A DNA stretch of 64,000 nt from Eledone cirrhosa (GCA_964016885.1 OZ024743.1:179218388-179282387); one strand, 5' to 3'. Shown: positions 33,677-44,599, counted from the first letter of the stretch. Notes: generated from the letters alone by a model not told the origin. Made by a program: numbers and translations.

Positions 33677-33954
33677 ATATATTCACCTACCATTTTTATT
33701 CTGGGTTGGGTTACCGTGTGAATCACGATTACTGGTACTAACAAATACATACTTTTCGCTATAGAAAATTATTCTCACCTTGTTTTCTTACATATTATTC
33801 AGATTTGTGGTAACAACTACTTCAAAAATAATATTAAGAGTATGTAGACTCCAAAATGCAAGAAAGGCAAACAATATACACAAATCTTGTCACAGATCAG
33901 GTGCATCCAGCAATTTAACATAAAAAGGAGACCGTTATTATTTCCTCGACTGAG

Positions 33955-34170
33955 GGCGGTGGATTGGCAGTATCGGTAGAGGATCGGACGCCATGCTTTG
34001 CAGCATAGAGTTACGGCTCTTTATGATCTGAGCTCAAATCCCGCCGGGGTTAACTTTGCCTTTCATCCTTATGAGGTCGATAAAATAAAGTACCAGTCAC
34101 GCACTGGGGTCGATTTAATCGACTTTCCCCTCCCCCCAAATTACTGGCCTTGTGCCTATATAAGAAACCG
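33955..34170 (+). mobile_element. tRNA-derived SINE (family 1), copy 10, full length
   Basis: The most complete copy in the window: head 'ggtggattggcagtatcggt', B box, body, 'tcgatttaatcgactttccc' and 3' 'ccttgtgcctatataagaaa'. A useful reference for the long subtype. Confidence 0.93.
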
Positions 34171-34180
34171 TTATTATTTC

Positions 34181-34362
34181 CTGGATTGGCAGTATCGGTA
34201 GAAGGTCGGACATGCTTTCCAGCATAGTTACGTCCCTTTACGATCTGAGTTCAAATCCGGCCGAGGTTAACTTTGCCTTTCATCCTTACGGGGTCGATAA
34301 AATAAAGTACCAGTAATGTACTGGGTAATTGCTGGCCTTGTGCCAAAAGCAGAAACAGTTTT
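34181..34362 (+). mobile_element. tRNA-derived SINE (family 1), copy 11
   Basis: Short subtype, head-to-tail after copy 10. 'ccgttattatttcctggatt' at the junction suggests insertion at the tail of copy 10. Confidence 0.9.
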
Positions 34363-34725
34363 TATTTCCTCTGTTTATCTGAAGGCTCTTCATGATATAG
34401 CACCAGTTGCTAACATCCTGACACTCAGTCTTGCTACATCGTATTCTGAAGACTAATGAAGACCTAGATGAGGAGTATAACGAGTGAAATGTGTTTAAGC
34501 AGTCAGGCAATAATAGATAATCACCTTCGTAATTCTTCGAGTAAATCAACGTCTCTGTACACACCATCTCCGTAAATAAACACATATACCCAAGTAGTTA
34601 TATATATATATATATAATAAAGTATGACTCCCTACATGCAAAATACATATAGGGACACATGTATTATCCAACCGTATGCCAATGTGGCTCTATGGCAGGT
34701 TAATAAATTAACGAGCCAGAACATA
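34363..34725. other. Unassigned stretch
   Basis: No feature besides a short TA tract at about 34600. Confidence 0.4.
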
Positions 34726-35153
34726 TATAATCAAGGTTTAGCAAATCAGAAAAAGTTTTAAAATAAATTTTAAAAAGTTCACTGTACCTGCTGTAATTAC
34801 CCTTACCGTACGGTTTCAAGTCTCAACATAAATGGATATTCCATTTCCATTTATATTCCATTTCCGCCCTTGCCTTCTATCTTTATACACGGCACTGGAC
34901 AGGATTGTTTCTTCATCATACACTCTCATCTCGGGAACAATTTTGAATGGCGCCAGTTCGTGATTTGAACTCGGGAATTTTATATTCTCTGAGCGAAAAG
35001 AACCCTCTGACGAAAGTCTTTCTTTTCAATGGATTTCCGCATGGAATATCCATGTATTTTGAGACTTGAAACCGTACGGTAAGGGTAATTACAGCAGGTA
35101 CAGTGAACTTTTTAAAATTTATTTTAAAACATATTCTTATTTGCTAAACCTTG

Positions 35154-35160
<7 letters not shown>
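34726..35160. mobile_element. Foldback/MITE-like element (~435 bp)
   Basis: Arms of about 120 bp (34726-34846 and 35039-35160) are near-perfect reverse complements. They share 'ctgctgtaattacccttacc' and 'gtacggtttcaagtctca' on opposite strands. The loop is ~190 bp, non-coding. The outer ends read into TA repeats, suggesting a TA target. Confidence 0.85.

Positions 35161-35193
<33 letters not shown>
35158..35193. repeat. (TA)n microsatellite
   Basis: TA tract between the foldback element and palindromic-family copy 2. Confidence 0.9.
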
Positions 35194-35194
<1 letters not shown>

Positions 35195-35348
35195 CGAAGG
35201 AGGTGTAGTAAGGAACCAGATGGACCATTACGCACCAGAGTACTCAATACTTCGGGTAGTAGAGTGGGTACTAGGAAAATGTCTAACGGCGACTGAAATA
35301 GCAGTCGAAACAGCTTGAGTTCTGCCGTCGGGGTTAAACATGTTCCTA

Positions 35349-35350
<2 letters not shown>
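35190..35350 (+). repeat. Palindromic-family repeat, copy 2
   Basis: Starts 'ataacgaaggagg' at a (TA)n tract, carries 'agagtactcaatacttcggg' and ends 'gttctgccgtcggggttaaa' before another (TA)n. The inner palindrome of copy 3 is shortened here to ~40 bp. Confidence 0.75.
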
Positions 35351-35381
<31 letters not shown>

Positions 35382-35549
35382 TAATGCTTCCGTCATTAAG
35401 CTAACAGAAGTCTGATGAGCTTTTGATTCCAGAGTCGTTCCCCGATCGATAGAGATCGAACCTTGATCTGATCAACCACTAATAGCGCGTCACGCCTGAA
35501 TATACTTGGTGAAAATTGGACATCTCGTTAATACTTATTATCACTACGG
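35351..35549. other. Unassigned stretch after TA tract
   Basis: Short TA tracts to about 35382, then unique sequence. Nothing recognised. Confidence 0.4.
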
Positions 35550-35742
35550 TGGCGGTGGATTGGCAGTATTGGTAGAGGGTCGGACGGCATGCTTTGACGT
35601 ATAGAGTTACGGCCCTTGCCATTCTGAGTTCAAATCCCGCCGAGGTTAACTTTGCCTTTCATCCTTACGGGGTCGATAAAATAAAGTACCAGTAATGCAC
35701 TGAGTAATTGCTGGCCTTGTGCCTAACGTAGAAACAATTATC
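35550..35742 (+). mobile_element. tRNA-derived SINE (family 1), copy 12
   Basis: Short subtype, intact head and B box; 'ctttgacgtatagagttacg' gives a sub-variant also seen at 63608. Confidence 0.92.
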
Positions 35743-35991
35743 ACTACACACTGCTTAGTTCAACCCGAAAATACATACTGGAGTCTAAGCATCGAAAGTG
35801 TAACTTGACGCTACAATTGCGAAACTATATATATACATACGATTTTCTTTGAATGAAACAGTTCTAGTCCCGTAGAAGCAACTATTATATTAAATTTGTT
35901 GTATACACTCTACTAATATATTGAATATATTATATACCCCAGATTGAACTCGGGACTCACATATTTATAAAAACACACTCAAACACACATG

Positions 35992-36036
<45 letters not shown>

Positions 36037-36087
36037 GTATTTATAGCTCTCTGCCTTTCCGTCTCCCTCTCAATATATATATATATA

Positions 36088-36292
36088 TAACGAAGGAAGT
36101 GTGGTAAGGAACCAGATAGACCATAAAGCACCAGAGTACTCAATACTTAGGGTAGTAGAGTGGGTAATAGGAAAATGTTCAAGACACCGACGGCAGAGCT
36201 CAAGCCGTTTCGACGGCTATTTCTGGACACCAGAAATAGCCGTCAAAATGGCTTGAGCTCTGCTGTCGGGGTCTTGAACATTTTCCTATATG
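36088..36292 (+). repeat. Palindromic-family repeat, copy 3 (intact palindrome)
   Basis: Shares the 'ataacgaagg ... agtactcaatactt ... gtagagtgggtaatagg' block with copies 1 and 2. It then forms an almost perfect hairpin at 36171-36286: arms of ~55 bp around a 5-6 bp loop ('ggacacc'), with 'gacggcagagctcaagccg' opposite 'cggcttgagctctgctgtc' carrying 1-2 mismatches. Flanked by (TA)n on both sides. Confidence 0.8.
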
Positions 36293-36317
36293 TATATATA
36301 TGTAAATATGTATATAT

Positions 36318-36426
36318 AATAAATGTAATCTGAGTTTTTCGAATGTTAATAATAATATTCGATTCGTTTGCAAGCCTCTCATTTTTAAAGCCATGTAATA
36401 TTCGAAAAACTCAGATTACATTTATT
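36318..36426. repeat. Short inverted repeat (29-bp arms)
   Basis: 'taatctgagtttttcgaat' near 36326 pairs with 'tattcgaaaaactcagatta' near 36400; one mismatch over ~29 bp. The loop is ~50 bp. No coding content. Confidence 0.8.
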
Positions 36427-36458
36427 GTATTCAGCCATGTAGAGCGAAATCTTTTAAT

Positions 36459-36460
<2 letters not shown>

Positions 36461-36554
<94 letters not shown>

Positions 36555-36600
36555 CGAGAGAAAGAGTGAGAGAGAGGGAGAGAGAGGTAGAGAGTGAAGT
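36461..36600. repeat. (TA)n followed by GA-rich tract
   Basis: TA repeat 36461-36492 then ~105 bp of GA repeats with interruptions. Confidence 0.93.
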
Positions 36601-36954
36601 GATAACAGGTGTTTGTATGTGCACCTTCAGATTAATTAATTTCAATATATTTCTATTTTTAAACATCTGCACAGTTTGCTTTTAGCAGTATATGTTTTAT
36701 TGTCTATCTTCTCATATTTTCTTTTCTTTCCTTTTTTTCAGGAATTCTAAGCTGGCCAAACGACTCTGCAATCTGCAATGGTTTCTAGATGAACATTTCG
36801 GTGTTGGCAAAAGCGTAAGATCTCTGGTTAAATAAGGAAAAAATGAAATAAATATCAAAAACAAACGATACCAGCAATACAGGTTTCAATATTATCTAAA
36901 GTTGGATGATTAATTAATATATATCTAGTGTCCAATTTCACTGTCCCACGTATA
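36601..36954. other. Unassigned stretch
   Basis: AT-rich; a polypyrimidine run and 'cag' near 36730 could act as a splice acceptor but no conserved exon follows. Confidence 0.4.
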
Positions 36955-36973
36955 CATATATACACACATACAT

Positions 36974-37038
<65 letters not shown>

Positions 37039-37695
37039 TTTATTTTCTGTCTAAAAAATAAAAAAAAGAATGTTGTTTGGAACTTTTCTGTCTACCGCTT
37101 ATATATGATTTAACTTTCTAAGCCTTCTTGAAGGCAAAAAGAGGAAAACAAAACGGTCACAGGAATTGTCACCCTAACATATACAAAGGTACATACACAC
37201 AGATATATTCACACATAGACACATATACATACATGTATGTCTATATATAAATGCTATTTATATAAAATCTATAGATTTAAATATACAAACATCTCATTTT
37301 GAATATCGCCTTGCATAATTTTGATCCACTTATGATCTGAATTTGAAACGATCATCCGGTTTTTCGTCCTGTCAAACTTCTATCCGTGTTTAGTCATCAG
37401 AAAAATCCTGCATTTGCTGTCCCTCATATTACGCCTACTCATACAGACACAGAAACACACATATACACCTACATATACCATAACAAATAAAACATATACA
37501 CACACATACACATGTACATATACCAGAACAAATGAAACACACACACATCTACATGTACATATACCACACCAAATGGAACACAAATCTACATACACCAGAA
37601 CAAATGAAACACACACACACACATAAGCATATATTCACGAAAATGTAATCGACCATATAAACACATAAGCTCCCGACACGCACACACACACACAC

Positions 37696-37781
<86 letters not shown>

Positions 37782-37800
37782 TTATATATTTAGACATACA
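36955..37800. repeat. CA/TA microsatellite region
   Basis: (TA)n at 36988-37036; CA-rich sequence 37440-37640; long (CA)n at 37681-37770 with a small TA break. Confidence 0.85.
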
Positions 37801-38097
37801 TTCACGGAATAAAATACACATACAAACACACGCACACAACAGACAATTGTACTTATTCGACGGACCACAAAAATATACACATTTGTGTTCATCCAACGAA
37901 ACTCACATATACGCACTAAGACACCTACACATGCAACTGCATACCTACGTCAATATAATTCTACGGACAGTCTCAAACACATGCATGCATGCACACTACT
38001 GCACATACACATTCCACAATATCACACGCGAACGTGTGCGCGTGTGCCTGCCTCCCCCAAATGAATTGTTCAGGAAGAAGTTACCACTGGTACTCAC

Positions 38098-38425
38098 ACC
38101 ACTACCAGCATCCACATCATCATTATCATCATCATCCTTATTATCTTTATCATCACGCTCATCACCATCATCATCATTACCATCAACGTTATCATCCCCA
38201 GTACCGTCATCAGTGTCTCCACCATCAACATCGTCATACCCGTCACATTTCTCGTCATCACGGCCACCACGGTCACCACCACTACCTCCGTCATTATTCC
38301 CATCCTCTTCAGAATCATTGTCGACCTCATCCCCCAAATCATTGTAATCAACGCCATCATCTTCAACAGAAATATCTACAACAACAACAAATACAACTAC
38401 AAATACAAGAACAAGAATAGTCAAA
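38098..38425. repeat. Interrupted ATC/ACC trinucleotide array upstream of receptor exon
   Basis: About 325 bp dominated by ATC, ACC and related triplets, 320 bp before the start codon of the receptor exon. Open frames on both strands (Ser/Pro/Leu-rich, or Asp/Val-rich) follow from the triplet periodicity. The reverse strand resembles the triplet style of the 9.4-kb array, but the unit differs. Confidence 0.75.
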
Positions 38426-38741
38426 AGAGTAGAAACAGTTGTATATTCAGAATGGTGATAACAGACAAAAATATATATTGACAGATATTAAGTCTTAAAT
38501 GTCTCTCTTTCGCTCTCTATATCTCGCTATCTATCTATTTATCTATCTATCTATCTAGACAGCTAGCTAGCAAGCTCGCTATGGATACTTTTAGATAGAT
38601 ATAAACCGATATTATGAGTAAACCAAATATGCCAGGACCTTAATGCGCCTATTTACATAACATTTATATATTGGCCTGTCACCTTTCTAAACGAAATAGA
38701 GCTGCAATATTGATACACCTTGTTGACCGTTAGATCCAGCA

Positions 38742-39353
38742 ATGTTTGGTATGCGAAGCACAACAGCTGTGTGCACTATCGCTTCAGCGTCCAACTCACC
38801 ACAATGCGCCTTTTGTGCATTTCCTTTCTACACGTTCTTCTACTACTGCTATTGCGGACTGCTTTTAGCAACTCTATCCACAGTGACGTTGGCCGATTTC
38901 GGCCACTCCCTGTCCCCTGTTCGTTACGCAGGGGCCAGGGTTAGTAATTATGCCGAAAAGAAAATTCGAATTGACGGCGATGTGGTGTTTGGTGGTCTAT
39001 TCCCAATGCACGAAAAGGGACAAGATGGCAAAGCTTGCGGCAGTATCAAAAAAGAGAAAGGAATACAAAGAATGGAAGCCATGTTATTTGCCGTGGACAG
39101 AATTAACAAGGACTATAACTTGTTACCTAACATTACTGTTGGTGTACACATTCTGGACACGTGCAGCTTTGACACATACGCGTTGGAACAATCGATGGAT
39201 TTTATCCGCGCAAGGAACTTAAACACAATGGACTACACCTGTACTGACGGAAGCCCCCCGAAATATTCCCCAAAGACATCTGTCGTGGGGGTTATAGGGG
39301 CTGCCTCCAGCTTGGTTTCAATTATGGTAGCCAATATTCTCAGACTATTTAAG
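38742..39353 (+). CDS. Metabotropic glutamate receptor, first coding exon (group III-like)
   Basis: Encodes the N-terminus of a class C G-protein-coupled receptor that binds glutamate through an extracellular Venus-flytrap domain. The first ATG follows an in-frame TGA at 38724. Residues 27-51 are hydrophobic and end 'VTLADF', a likely signal peptide. Conserved blocks: '[19 protein letters not shown]' (75-93), '[20 protein letters not shown]' (99-118), '[20 protein letters not shown]' (127-146, an N-glycosylation site at N130), 'ALEQS', and '[20 protein letters not shown]' (181-200) before 'RLFK'. The '[11 protein letters not shown]' ending is closest to group III receptors (mGluR4/7/8), which usually couple to Gi; coupling here is inference. 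Cys99 and Cys141 are in place for the lobe-I disulphide. The exon ends at AAG|gtaagt (donor at 39354) in phase 0 after 204 codons; the protein would normally exceed 850. An alternative start at Met4 is possible. Confidence 0.93.
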
Positions 39354-39359
39354 GTAAGT
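39354..39359 (+). promoter_or_regulatory. 5' splice donor of receptor exon 1
   Basis: 'aaggtaagtg' matches the consensus donor exactly. The frame stays open ~190 bp into the intron by chance and ends in CA/TA repeats, so translation past 39353 is not meaningful. Confidence 0.9.
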
Positions 39360-39458
39360 GGGATAAGTTTAAATTATCTTTCATTTACAGACGTGTTAAT
39401 TCATACATATGCATATTGTATGTGTAAAATAAATCAAGCATATATTATCACTTTCTTT

Positions 39459-39463
<5 letters not shown>

Positions 39464-39535
<72 letters not shown>
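39464..39535. repeat. (CA)n-(TA)n microsatellite in intron
   Basis: About 40 bp CA then 28 bp TA, 110-180 bp downstream of the splice donor. Confidence 0.93.
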
Positions 39536-39538
<3 letters not shown>

Positions 39539-39783
39539 TGACTGAGAACACACTTCCATTTTCTGAGAATTGTTTCGTCTTTCCTCTTAGCAATCTCTAT
39601 GTTTTTATTTATTTATTTTTTTCCTATTCTATTCTCTGAGAAAAGACTAGTGTTCGAAATAGGACACTTTTCCTAATCAAGAGTTAAACTAATATATTTA
39701 TTCGTTGTACTGTGTTGTTGTATTTGTTGCTTCCGTTTAGTTTTGCATATATATATTCTCTTTGTTAACTTTACTAATGCTAT

Positions 39784-39864
<81 letters not shown>

Positions 39865-40129
39865 ATAAAAATTGACAAACACAGCGATACAAAAACAATT
39901 TGTGTCATTAGGTTCATTCTTTGAAGTAAAGAGAGAAGATAAATTCAACATATCGGACGTTAGCTATAACAAATAGATATAATTTATTGAACAACAACAA
40001 AAAACAAAGATTACCAGGTAACTTATTTTCCGTTACCTCATCTTACAGTCCATTTTGCATTGTTTAGCCTTCTATAACTTTCAACGTTATATATACAATG
40101 CTTCAAGCAAACTACATTTTATTACAAAT
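39536..40129. other. Intron stretch with (TA)n
   Basis: TA tract at about 39786-39850; otherwise AT-rich with no gene. Confidence 0.6.
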
Positions 40130-40442
40130 AGATAAATTAGAAAATAAAATGTATAGAAAAAGGACATGCAAGTGTGAATGTGTTGTTTTCAATATGTTGT
40201 GTGTATCAGAGTATATATTGTGGAATGGTCTATTCATTGTTCCTGATGGTGTATATATGACATTGTATATATGTCTGTGGTTTGTCTGTGTATGTATCAA
40301 ATATAAAGGAAATAATTAGTGACAAATATGTACCTGTTTATTATATACGACGTTATATACACATACGCACACATGTTTATATGTGTGTGTGTGTGTATGT
40401 GTGTGTAGGAATAAAGAAATTGCTAAAGTCAGAAATACTATA

Positions 40443-40590
40443 GAGATAGGTTATAAAATAGGGTGAATACTCTTAAATGACGGCAAAATAGTTCTATCTG
40501 GAAGATATGGAGTTCAATTCCTCATAGCAGCTGATAGAACTCTTTTGCTGCCATTTAAGAGTTTTCACCCTATTTTATAACCTATCTCCC
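40443..40590. repeat. Compact palindrome (56-bp arms)
   Basis: 'gagataggttataaaatagg' at 40444 pairs with 'cctattttataacctatctc' at 40569, and the pairing runs on through 'tgaatactcttaaatgacgg' against 'ctgccatttaagagttttca'. The loop is ~35 bp. A MITE-sized hairpin at the edge of the larger inverted repeat. Confidence 0.88.
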
Positions 40591-40609
40591 GAAGTTGAGG
40601 GTTGTTCTA

Positions 40610-40885
40610 TCGACGGGGATTTTGATTGTTATAATTGTTTATTTTTAAAATTTGTACACGACTGTATGTAAAATCCCCGGCATGTGTCTTTGTATTGTCC
40701 CCTTTTCCTAGGCGTCCTTGTGGCAAATAAAGAAATATATGTATCTATTGGGGATTTCGATTGTTAAATTTCTTTGTTTTAATAATATTTTTACACGACT
40801 ATATGTAAAATCCCCGGCATATGTCTTTGTATTGTCCCCTTTTCTTGTGCGCCGCTGTGGCAAATAAAGAAATATATCTATCTAG
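40610..40885 (+). repeat. Tandem pair of ~137-bp units (LINE 3' end-like)
   Basis: Two copies of a unit containing 'atgtaaaatccccggcat', 'tctttgtattgtcccctttt' and 'gtggcaaataaagaaatata', each ending in ATCT-type repeats. 'aataaa' near the end and the short tail repeat look like a LINE 3' UTR, but the family is not identified. Confidence 0.8.
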
Positions 40886-41257
40886 TATCTCTGCAATTTA
40901 GCAATTTCTTTATATTTATACATACACGCACACACACACACACACACGCGCACACACACACACACAAATATATATATATAAGTGTGTGTATGTGTGTGTA
41001 TAACGGGTATATAATGAACAGATACATATTTGTCACTAATAATTTCTTTTATATTTTATACATACACAGACATATATACAATGTTAATACAACCAGACAT
41101 ACATAGACACCACGAAGAACATTATATAGACCATTCCACTAATATATACTCTGATATACACAACAAATTAAAAATCATCACACGCACACACTCGCATGTC
41201 CTTTTACTATTTATTTTATAACCTATCTATATAGTATTTCTACACTTTAGCAATTTA

Positions 41258-41597
41258 TTTAAACTCACACACATCCATATATTAGTACGTGATTATCAAT
41301 ATGTTCATTATTAGATATCATTTCCATAGATAACAATTGATATCAGTAGTCATTTGATAAACTTGAACTGATAACTGATAACCGATAACCCTTGGATAGT
41401 GAAATCCATAAGAGTGCACGAGATATATCCAGCGTGTACTCCACATCTATGAATAATTTTATAGATTATTAATCTATAGACCTTTGATATTAATAATGTA
41501 TTGTTGGAAAATGTTGAGAGTTAGCTTTAAATTTAGTATACACATATGCATCAATATAAAAATGTACTTATAATAAAGCATATATGGACCTGTAAAT
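41258..41597. other. Unassigned intron stretch
   Basis: AT-rich; no repeat or coding signal recognised. Confidence 0.5.
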
Positions 41598-41915
41598 TCT
41601 GAGGGTATCATAGGAGCCCTGTATTGAGATAAAGACTTTCTAGAGTATTTTCAAATCTGGAGGTGCCCAGTTCTTCTCTAAACCCGAAAACAGCAGATTT
41701 CCTCCAGGGTAAAGAGTGCGAGAGGATGAAAGTGAGAAAGAGTTATAAAGAATGAATGAACCCAAATACTTGACTAGTATTCTTTTTTACTGACCTCGAC
41801 TAGCTGAAATGCAAAGTTGACTACGGTAGGATTTGAACTCAGAGAACAGAGAACCGGAATGAATACCGTGAAACATTCTACCCAGCTTTCTATCCACACT
41901 GTCAATTGGGCGCCT
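41598..41915 (-). mobile_element. tRNA-derived SINE (family 2), copy 2
   Basis: Minus strand, full length but diverged: 3' end 'aggagccctgtattgagata', 'cagcagatttcctccaggg', and head at 41915. Confidence 0.8.
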
Positions 41916-42199
41916 TGACATTTTAATACACATCCGTAAAAATAAGAATGATATTCACACATTACGAAAACATTTAGTGAAATATTTTCATAGGGACAGC
42001 TGTTCTGTCACGTTGCACGTGAAAAATCAGAATGTTATATCCACTCATCCGAAAGGAAGTGCTGGGTATAGAGTTAGTTTCTCAACGATTACCACACCAT
42101 ACTTGAGAACACGTGTTTAATCTGAAAAGGATTTTCAAACCGAGTTGAAAATGCTTTTGAAATGCGTGAACAGTATGGACTGTTAATTGTTGGGAAATT

Positions 42200-42202
<3 letters not shown>

Positions 42203-42284
<82 letters not shown>

Positions 42285-42346
42285 CAGACAGACACACACA
42301 CACATATATACACACACACATAAACACACACACACACACATACGCG

Positions 42347-42420
<74 letters not shown>
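42203..42420. repeat. CT, TA and CA microsatellite block
   Basis: (CT)n 42203-42243, (TA)n 42242-42280, CA-rich, then (TA)n 42364-42420. Associated open frames are low complexity. Confidence 0.95.
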
Positions 42421-42425
<5 letters not shown>

Positions 42426-43104
42426 GGCTGTATGCTTTTATGCATATATTCATAAACATTCAAAGATAAATCTATAAGATGTATGTGTATGCAGCCTTTC
42501 ACATATCTGTTTTGTTCTCTAAGTAAACTTGAGAAATTCAACTGCTTGTTTAGTATTTATTTCTTTTATCTTTCTTATTTTAAACACTCAACTTTTAGAA
42601 ATCAAATGTTGTATTCAGATGTTGTTTGCTATGGAGAAATAGAGATATTTATTGCATCTCAGGACACAAAAATACATCTTATTATGTTGTCTTCGTCGAG
42701 TTAAAAAGAAAACTTGTGCCAAAAATCTGTCAGGGGCTGGTGTTTAGTTTGCTTATTTTATTCTAATTTCAAGATCACCACCGCAATACTGATAACATGT
42801 AGAATCCATAACATATATTCACACATATAGGCATTCTTACTGACACACAGACACACACAACCACACACATATATACTCACTTACAAACACACATACACAC
42901 ATATATACATATACACTCACACACACACACATCACATACACACACACACACTTAAACACATATACGCACATACACACAGACAACCACACACCAAACATAT
43001 ATACTCACTTACATACACATACACACATAGGTACATATACACTCACATACTTAAACACATACACTCAGACAATCACACACACATACACACACACACCCAT
43101 ACAC

Positions 43105-43135
<31 letters not shown>

Positions 43136-43489
43136 TACACTCACGCACATACACTCACACATACACATTTACTTACACACACACACACACACACACAAAC
43201 AAAGATGTTAGCTATAACACAACACCATAAAAACATAGACTGAAATAAATATTAAAATAAAATAAAGTTAAAAGAAATTTAAATACCTCTGAACCGTAAT
43301 AACTTTAAATTGCTAGCTAGCATTGCCAAATATTTCATAAGAATATTTTTCAAGATGTCCAATTTTGCCATTCAAAACAATTACATGTGTGTGCGCGCCT
43401 GTGTGGTAATGTTTGTATGTGTGGAGATAGAATTGCGTGTTTCTTGATAAGCTTGGATGTTGTGATTATTCTATATTCGACAAAGGTAT
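42421..43489. other. Unassigned stretch with CA-rich segment
   Basis: CA/CT-rich repeats dominate about 42830-43200; the rest is AT-rich without genes. Confidence 0.6.
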
Positions 43490-43700
43490 GTGATGGACAG
43501 AATTGGTGGAGCGTCGAGTAAAATGCTTTGTGGTATGTGTGCCGGCTATTTATGTTCTGAGTTCAAATCCCACCAAGGTGGTTATGTCTTTTATCTTTCC
43601 GGGGTCGTTAAAATCAAATCACTTACTGGGGTCGACGTAATTAGCTTTCCCTTCACGACAAATCATTGTCCTTGGTCCAAAGTTAGAAGTCATTATTTTA
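43490..43700 (+). mobile_element. tRNA-derived SINE (family 1), copy 13
   Basis: Long subtype ('actggggtcgacgtaatta'); diverged head 'agaattggtggagcgtcgag', intact B-box region 'gagttcaaatcccacc'. Confidence 0.8.
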
Positions 43701-43703
43701 CAT

Positions 43704-43795
43704 TGTGAGTTCAAATCCCGCTAAGGTTAACTTTGCCTTTCATCCTTACGGTGTCGATAAAATAAAGTACCAGTAATGCACTGGTTAATTGCGGT
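43704..43795 (+). mobile_element. tRNA-derived SINE (family 1), copy 14 (fragment)
   Basis: Starts at the B box ('gagttcaaatcccgct') and keeps the body to 'gcactggttaattgcgg'. The head is missing, so it is 5'-truncated. Confidence 0.85.
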
Positions 43796-43968
43796 ATTTT
43801 TCTGGCTCTTTATATTTTGTAAAACGTCCAGCTGTTGACATTCAAATGAAGCCGCGGTCAATTTTGCATTTCATCGATAAAAACGTGCCAGTAAAGAACT
43901 AGGCTCAAATTGTTCGGGTTTTCCCATCCCTCAAATACCTCGCCTTGAGCCTAAATTAGAAATAAATG
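43796..43968 (+). mobile_element. tRNA-derived SINE (family 1), copy 15 (degraded)
   Basis: Recognisable by 'cattcaaatgaagccgcggt', 'aaaaacgtgccagtaaag' and 'cgccttgagcctaaattaga'. Strongly mutated. Confidence 0.65.
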
Positions 43969-44599
43969 TTTAGACTTTGTTAAAAAATATTATTTGGCGT
44001 TGGAAATGGAGAGTAATATGTTGAAACTTACGTGATAAATAATTACGTATATTTATACATTATATTCCATTTCAGCCGTTTTCAATTGTCTTATCAATTC
44101 TTACCATATATTACTAGTAAATTAACGGCAGATATTACGTGCTAACCACATAGAAGTCGCTGAAGAGTTTTGATATCATTGAAATATTCTATCACATTCA
44201 CTTACACAGCTTCACGTTTTACGTTTACTTCCTTCCTGTGCTATGTCCATTTTGCTTTTCCTCCTTCTCTGTTTGATAATCCAACTGACAGACAAATAAA
44301 GTGAATCATTCACCATATTCTATCGCTAAGGTGTATTTGGTGGTATCAACTCTATGGCAAACATTCAACGAGAAAACCAGGTTTAGGACGATTCTCTCTT
44401 TTCATACCATCAGTCACAGATTCCCTGGAGCTGGTAATGTGGGTTGCTTAAACTTTTCTATGTATGCTAATTACAAGAGAATGTTCATGAGTTGATGTTA
44501 TCATTTATCTTAATTTGGTGTGTGGGAGGGGTTAATGATTGTGACAATGTTACATGTTAGTTACACTCTGTGTTTTGTCTAACAGTTTTGGCATTAACA
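43969..44599. other. Unassigned intron stretch
   Basis: A 64-residue frame at 44301-44495 has no recognisable domain. Confidence 0.45.

Larger units (their letters stand above)
40130..41222. mobile_element. Large nested inverted repeat
   Basis: The left arm (about 40130-40447) is the reverse complement of the right arm (about 40897-41222) over ~315 bp with moderate divergence. Shared blocks: 'tcagagtatatatt', 'tggaatggtctat', 'ttagtgacaaatatgta', 'aataaagaaattgctaaa'. Inside the loop lie a second palindrome (40443-40590) and a tandem repeat (40610-40885). No coding sequence. The end motif 'aaattgctaaag ... tagtatttct' recurs inverted at 41235-41257. Confidence 0.8.

Noticed and set aside
36720..36800. 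Coding exon after 'ctttttttcag' polypyrimidine/AG
   Set aside because: Good acceptor shape, but the following frame shows no conserved protein and soon stops.
37847..38347. 166-codon Ser/Pro-rich frame and its reverse Asp/Val-rich frame
   Set aside because: Arises from ATC/ACC triplet repeats; no domain or splice context.
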